Source: Prolixibacteraceae bacterium (lineage in GTDB: Bacteria; Bacteroidota; Bacteroidia; Bacteroidales; Prolixibacteraceae). From it: a stretch of DNA of 9,349 bases. Position 1 is the stretch's first letter. Each line of letters starts with the position of its first letter. The stretch lies in the NCBI GenBank assembly GCA_016931875.1, contig JAFGDX010000093.1:1-9349 (forward strand), in the 5' to 3' direction. Position numbers and translations under genes: made by a program. The notes under the pieces are model-generated. The model saw only the letters and a program-made list of their open reading frames with translations, made no database searches and had not been told where the DNA came from. Positions 6,823 to 9,349 of the stretch are shown in pieces.

Positions 6823-7455
6823 TTACTCCCAGTTACCGGCATTGTTTATAGCTTCTGTTAAAGAACCTACTTTCAGTCCCGGGTATTTTTCGTTGGTTCT
6901 GGCAAGGTCATTCAGATTAATAACCAATTGCTCGTCAAGACTTTTTAAAATGGTATTGTTGTGTGCTTTTGCTTCAAATACCGGAACTTTAATGCCTGAA
7001 CCTGTGGTAATTATTGCAGCGCCCAGATGAAATTCGGCCTGTGTGTCAGGAACCGGTACATAGCGCAGTTGATTGGCATCGTATCCTTTGCCAAACAACG
7101 ACTCCACAACACTTTCCCTAATGGTATCACGAATAAGAAGCCCCATCTGAATTGCTTTCCGTTCACTGATTCCTGCTTCAATCATACTGTCGGTTAATTC
7201 ACCCACTTTTCGAACGTTTCTTATCGAGTCATGCATTACAAAATCAATCAGGGTATCCCAGCTCCCTGTGAATCTGCCGTATACATCTTTGTACGCCAGC
7301 TGTGCTTTGCGGATGTCTTTTAATCTTTCAATCGTAACCTCGTAACGGGCATCTTTGGCTTTTTCGAAATCAATTGGTCGCTGAATACTTTGGTAAATCA
7401 TATACGCCAGAACAACAGCAGCTATGAAAAGTAAAATTTGAATAACGGTTCTCAT
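6823..7455 (-). CDS. Membrane-anchored protein of unknown function, pilin-like N-terminus
   Basis: A 210-residue protein I cannot name. An N-terminal hydrophobic helix (about 4-22, VIQILLFIAAVVLAYMIYQ) with no clear cleavage site points to a single anchor with the rest outside the cytoplasm. An amphipathic helix follows (RYEVTIERLKDIRKAQLAYKDVYGRFTGSWDTLIDF), which recalls the alpha1 helix and GxYxxxWxxL region of type II secretion/type IV pilins, but the prepilin peptidase site (G|FxxxE) is absent. The middle is charged and helical and the C-terminal half probably contains beta-strands. It is the first gene of the operon with the DUF3822-like protein and rsmD, nine bases upstream of the former. 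A -7-type promoter box lies about 40 bases upstream. It appears intact, with composition like its neighbours. Confidence 0.8.
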   Translation of the reverse strand: MRTVIQILLFIAAVVLAYMIYQSIQRPIDFEKAKDARYEVTIERLKDIRKAQLAYKDVYGRFTGSWDTLIDFVMHDSIRNVRKVGELTDSMIEAGISERKAIQMGLLIRDTIRESVVESLFGKGYDANQLRYVPVPDTQAEFHLGAAIITTGSGIKVPVFEAKAHNNTILKSLDEQLVINLNDLARTNEKYPGLKVGSLTEAINNAGNWE

Positions 7456-7492
7456 TTTTATAATTTTAGTAAGTTTTATTTTCGATAGATTG

Positions 7493-7500
7493 CAAATTTA
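7493..7500 (-). promoter_or_regulatory. Candidate -7 promoter element for the rsmD operon
   Basis: Read on the minus strand this is TAAATTTG, an exact match to TAnnTTTG. It would start transcription near 7486, about 30 bases before the operon's first ATG. An upstream TTTG exists (7514-7511) but sits only ten bases away across a T tract, too close for a normal -33 element, so the call rests on the -7 box and its placement. The adjacent run of eleven A's (7500-7510) may act as a bent or nucleosome-free spacer in this divergent region. Confidence 0.4.
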
Positions 7501-7547
7501 AAAAAAAAAACAAATTACATTCCTTTATAGAATGTTATTTTAGGCGT

Positions 7548-8978
7548 ATGATAAAAAATCATTTGCAGGAGTTGTTGACCCAAAGTTTAGGTTTTGTGCC
7601 AACCAATTGTCAAAAAAGATTGATGGAAGGGTTGGCTGCCTACATCGCTTCCGACAAGCCCGACGAGATAATGCTGATAAAAGGGTATGCCGGAACCGGG
7701 AAAACAACCGTTATCAATGCGCTTACCCAAACACTGGGCGCCCTCAAAATCCGCCCGGTGCTTCTGGCACCCACCGGACGCGCAGCAAAAGTAATGGCAG
7801 GTTATACCGGGTTGAGCGCTTTTACCATTCATAAAAAAATATACCGGCAAAAATCGTCGGCCGATGGGATGGGGAAATTTGTACTGGATAAAAACCTGTA
7901 TAAAAACACCTATTTTATTGTAGACGAAGCCTCCATGATATCGAACCAGCCCAATGAAAATACAATTTTTGGAAGCGGCCGCCTGCTCGACGATTTGCTT
8001 GAGTATGTTTACTCGGGCGAGAACTGCCGCCTGGTTTTGGTGGGCGATACGGCCCAGCTTCCGCCGGTGGGCCTGAACATCAGCCCGGCGCTGGATACCG
8101 CCTGCCTGGATGAACACGGATTTTTGGTAAAGGAGTATGAATTAACCGAAGTGGTGCGCCAGGAGTCGGATTCGGGGGTTTTGTTTAACGCCACAAAAAT
8201 GCGGCAGCTGATTGCTTCGCGAGAACCCAACCCCGGGTTTATCAATATTGAAATGGAATCGTTTCCGGATATCGAAAAAATAAGCGGAGGCGATTTAATT
8301 GAAAAAATAAGTTCGTGTTACGACCGCTACGGGTTTTTTGAAACAACCGTGGTAACCCGCTCAAACAAACGGGCCAATTTGTACAACAAGGGAATACGGG
8401 GAGCCATTCTTTACAAGGAAAACGAAATTGAAAAGGGCGACCTTGTAATGGTGGTAAAAAACAACTATTTCTGGGTGGGCGAGGGGCTGGAGCTCGATTT
8501 TATTGCCAACGGCGATATTGCTGAAATTGAGAAAATTTACGGTTACGAAGATTTGTACGGCTTTCGGTTTGCCAATGTTTGCCTGCGGTTTATCGATTAT
8601 GAACACGTGGAGATCGACTGCAAAATATTTCTTGAAACCCTGACCATTGAAACCGCTTCGTTTTCGCAGGACAAAAACAGGGAACTTTTTGAGGCCGTTT
8701 CGGAAGATTACACCGAAATACAAAACAAACGCGAACGCTGGAAAAAAATAAAGGAAAACCCCTATTTTAACGCGCTGCAGGTAAAATTTGCGTATGCATT
8801 AACCTGTCATAAAGCACAGGGAGGACAGTGGAAAGCGGTTTTTATCGATCACGGGTACCTTGTGGATGATATGCTCGACACGGAATATTACCGCTGGCTG
8901 TATACCGCTTTTACACGGCCCACCGAAAAACTTTTCCTGGTGAATTTTAACAAGAGTTTTTTTGACGAAGAGGGGTGA
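7548..8978 (+). CDS. Stand-alone SF1 DNA helicase, RecD/Pif1-like AAA family ATPase
   Basis: A 476-residue ATP-dependent DNA helicase with both RecA-like lobes and no nuclease domain. Visible motifs are Walker A GYAGTGKTT (46-54), Ia LLAPTGRAAKVM (72-83), Walker B/DExx IVDEASM (124-130), III LVGDTAQLPPVG (164-175), IV-like EVVRQ (201-205), V YALTCHKAQGGQW (416-428), and VI YRWLYTAFTRPTEK (448-461) with its conserved arginine. The C-terminal portion is the UvrD_C2-type second lobe seen in RecD2 and Pif1-like proteins. It lacks the long N-terminal domain of RecD2 and there is no recB or recC beside it, so it is not a classical RecBCD subunit; a repair or replication-restart role is inferred. 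The start at 7548 gives the expected N-terminal PTNCQKRLMEGL block before Walker A. It is divergent from the rsmD operon and apparently transcribed alone; no good ribosome-binding site is visible. Confidence 0.93.
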   Translation: MIKNHLQELLTQSLGFVPTNCQKRLMEGLAAYIASDKPDEIMLIKGYAGTGKTTVINALTQTLGALKIRPVLLAPTGRAAKVMAGYTGLSAFTIHKKIYRQKSSADGMGKFVLDKNLYKNTYFIVDEASMISNQPNENTIFGSGRLLDDLLEYVYSGENCRLVLVGDTAQLPPVGLNISPALDTACLDEHGFLVKEYELTEVVRQESDSGVLFNATKMRQLIASREPNPGFINIEMESFPDIEKISGGDLIEKISSCYDRYGFFETTVVTRSNKRANLYNKGIRGAILYKENEIEKGDLVMVVKNNYFWVGEGLELDFIANGDIAEIEKIYGYEDLYGFRFANVCLRFIDYEHVEIDCKIFLETLTIETASFSQDKNRELFEAVSEDYTEIQNKRERWKKIKENPYFNALQVKFAYALTCHKAQGGQWKAVFIDHGYLVDDMLDTEYYRWLYTAFTRPTEKLFLVNFNKSFFDEEG

Positions 8979-9213
8979 AAAAAAACAGTTTTTTTGTGAT
9001 TCTGGTTTAACGTATTGATATTCTGGTTATTATTTTTAAAGAACCATAAACCCAAAAATTAACTGAAGAACCGGACATAACAAAAAAAACAGCATTTAGC
9101 TTAAATTCTCTTGTAAATGTTCGTCTTTCTCTACTCATAATTCTAAAATACAATTTTATAGCAATCATATCTTAACTTACTGTCCATTCAAATGTAGCAA
9201 CTTCAAACGTCCT
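8979..9213. other. AT-rich intergenic stretch without a recognisable gene
   Basis: No credible coding frame or RNA gene is seen. An A7-CAG-T7 inverted repeat starts at the helicase stop (8979-8995) and might serve as a feeble terminator. ATTCTGGTT occurs twice, 21 bases apart (8999 and 9020), and TGGTT/AACCA (9024/9042) could form a weak 5-bp stem. Nothing else stands out until the repeat array begins at 9214. Confidence 0.6.
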
Positions 9214-9349
9214 GCATCCTGTTGGGGGCATCCTGTTAACTTCCGGGGCGCCCTGTTGGTTTTTTACCCTCCCTGTACCACTTTGGGGCATTCCTGTTAA
9301 ACAGGACGACAAAAAAGTTAACAGGATTCAAAAAAAATCCAACAGGGCC
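9214..9349. repeat. Intergenic array of ~20-base CCTGTT repeats inverting around 9299
   Basis: CCTGTT starts at 9218, 9232, 9252 and 9293, with a degenerate copy (CCTGTA) at 9272. The reverse complement AACAGG starts at 9300, 9320 and 9341. After the first 14-base step the spacing is 20-21 bases on both sides of a CCTGTT-A-AACAGG palindrome (9293-9305). Several plus-oriented copies share an upstream GGGGC(A) block (9224, 9245, 9285). Perfect long-range inverted arms are 9230-9242 with 9315-9327 (13 bp) and 9250-9259 with 9339-9348 (10 bp). The array is richer in G/C than the bases before it and reaches the window edge. It could be a REP/MITE-like palindromic repeat or part of a larger structured element; nothing in the window identifies it further. 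Confidence 0.7.

Noticed and set aside
7587..8117. Antisense open frame within the helicase gene
   Set aside because: It is a shadow of a strongly motif-supported gene, with a composition unlike a real protein and no start signals.
8979..8995. A7-CAG-T7 as a firm helicase terminator
   Set aside because: An all A-T stem with a three-base loop is too weak to call with confidence.
8999..9028. Two ATTCTGGTT copies 21 bases apart as part of the downstream array
   Set aside because: The motif differs from CCTGTT and there are only two copies; the similar spacing may be coincidence.
9214..9349. CRISPR array
   Set aside because: The conserved core is only about 6-14 bases, the period is 20-21, orientation inverts in the middle, and there are no cas genes.

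Overview
The window looks like a chromosomal segment of a Bacteroidota bacterium, probably of the Bacteroidales/Marinilabiliales type. The reasons are a moderately AT-rich genome with few clear Shine-Dalgarno sequences, upstream boxes of the TAnnTTTG type used by the Bacteroidota primary sigma factor, a DUF3822-like gene coupled to rsmD, and protein sequences that read as typical of that phylum. This is judged by eye; no database search was run. Most of the window is housekeeping and stress-defence genes, with no phage, transposase or CRISPR locus.

Left part (1-2083): a class I photolyase cut off at its 5' end by the window edge, a small two-helix membrane protein four bases downstream (probably the same transcript), and, converging on them, an exported glutathione peroxidase with the cysteine layout of thioredoxin-dependent enzymes. 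Together these suggest light and peroxide defence.

Middle (2213-5390): dnaX, divergent from the peroxidase gene. It is split into two overlapping frames by a run of ten A's directly before an in-frame TAG. The short product is a 367-residue gamma-like clamp-loader subunit. A -1 shift on the A run joins it to a long open frame encoding the tau-type C-terminal region, giving 576 residues. This matches the logic of dnaX recoding in E. coli and Thermus and is the most interesting feature here. pdxH follows, convergent with dnaX. An exported thioredoxin-fold protein with a CNTC motif is divergent from pdxH and ends in a strong intrinsic terminator shared with the operon on the other strand.

Right part (5450-8978): a minus-strand operon of a membrane-anchored protein of unknown function, a DUF3822-like protein and rsmD (16S rRNA guanine-N2 methyltransferase), with a 9-base gap and then a 1-base stop/start overlap. 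Divergent from it is a stand-alone SF1 helicase of the RecD/Pif1-like type.

The last 371 bases carry no gene. The first part is AT-rich. The final ~135 bases hold a G/C-richer array of CCTGTT motifs, spaced mostly 20-21 bases, that inverts to AACAGG around position 9299 and reaches the window edge. It is a candidate intergenic palindromic repeat family.
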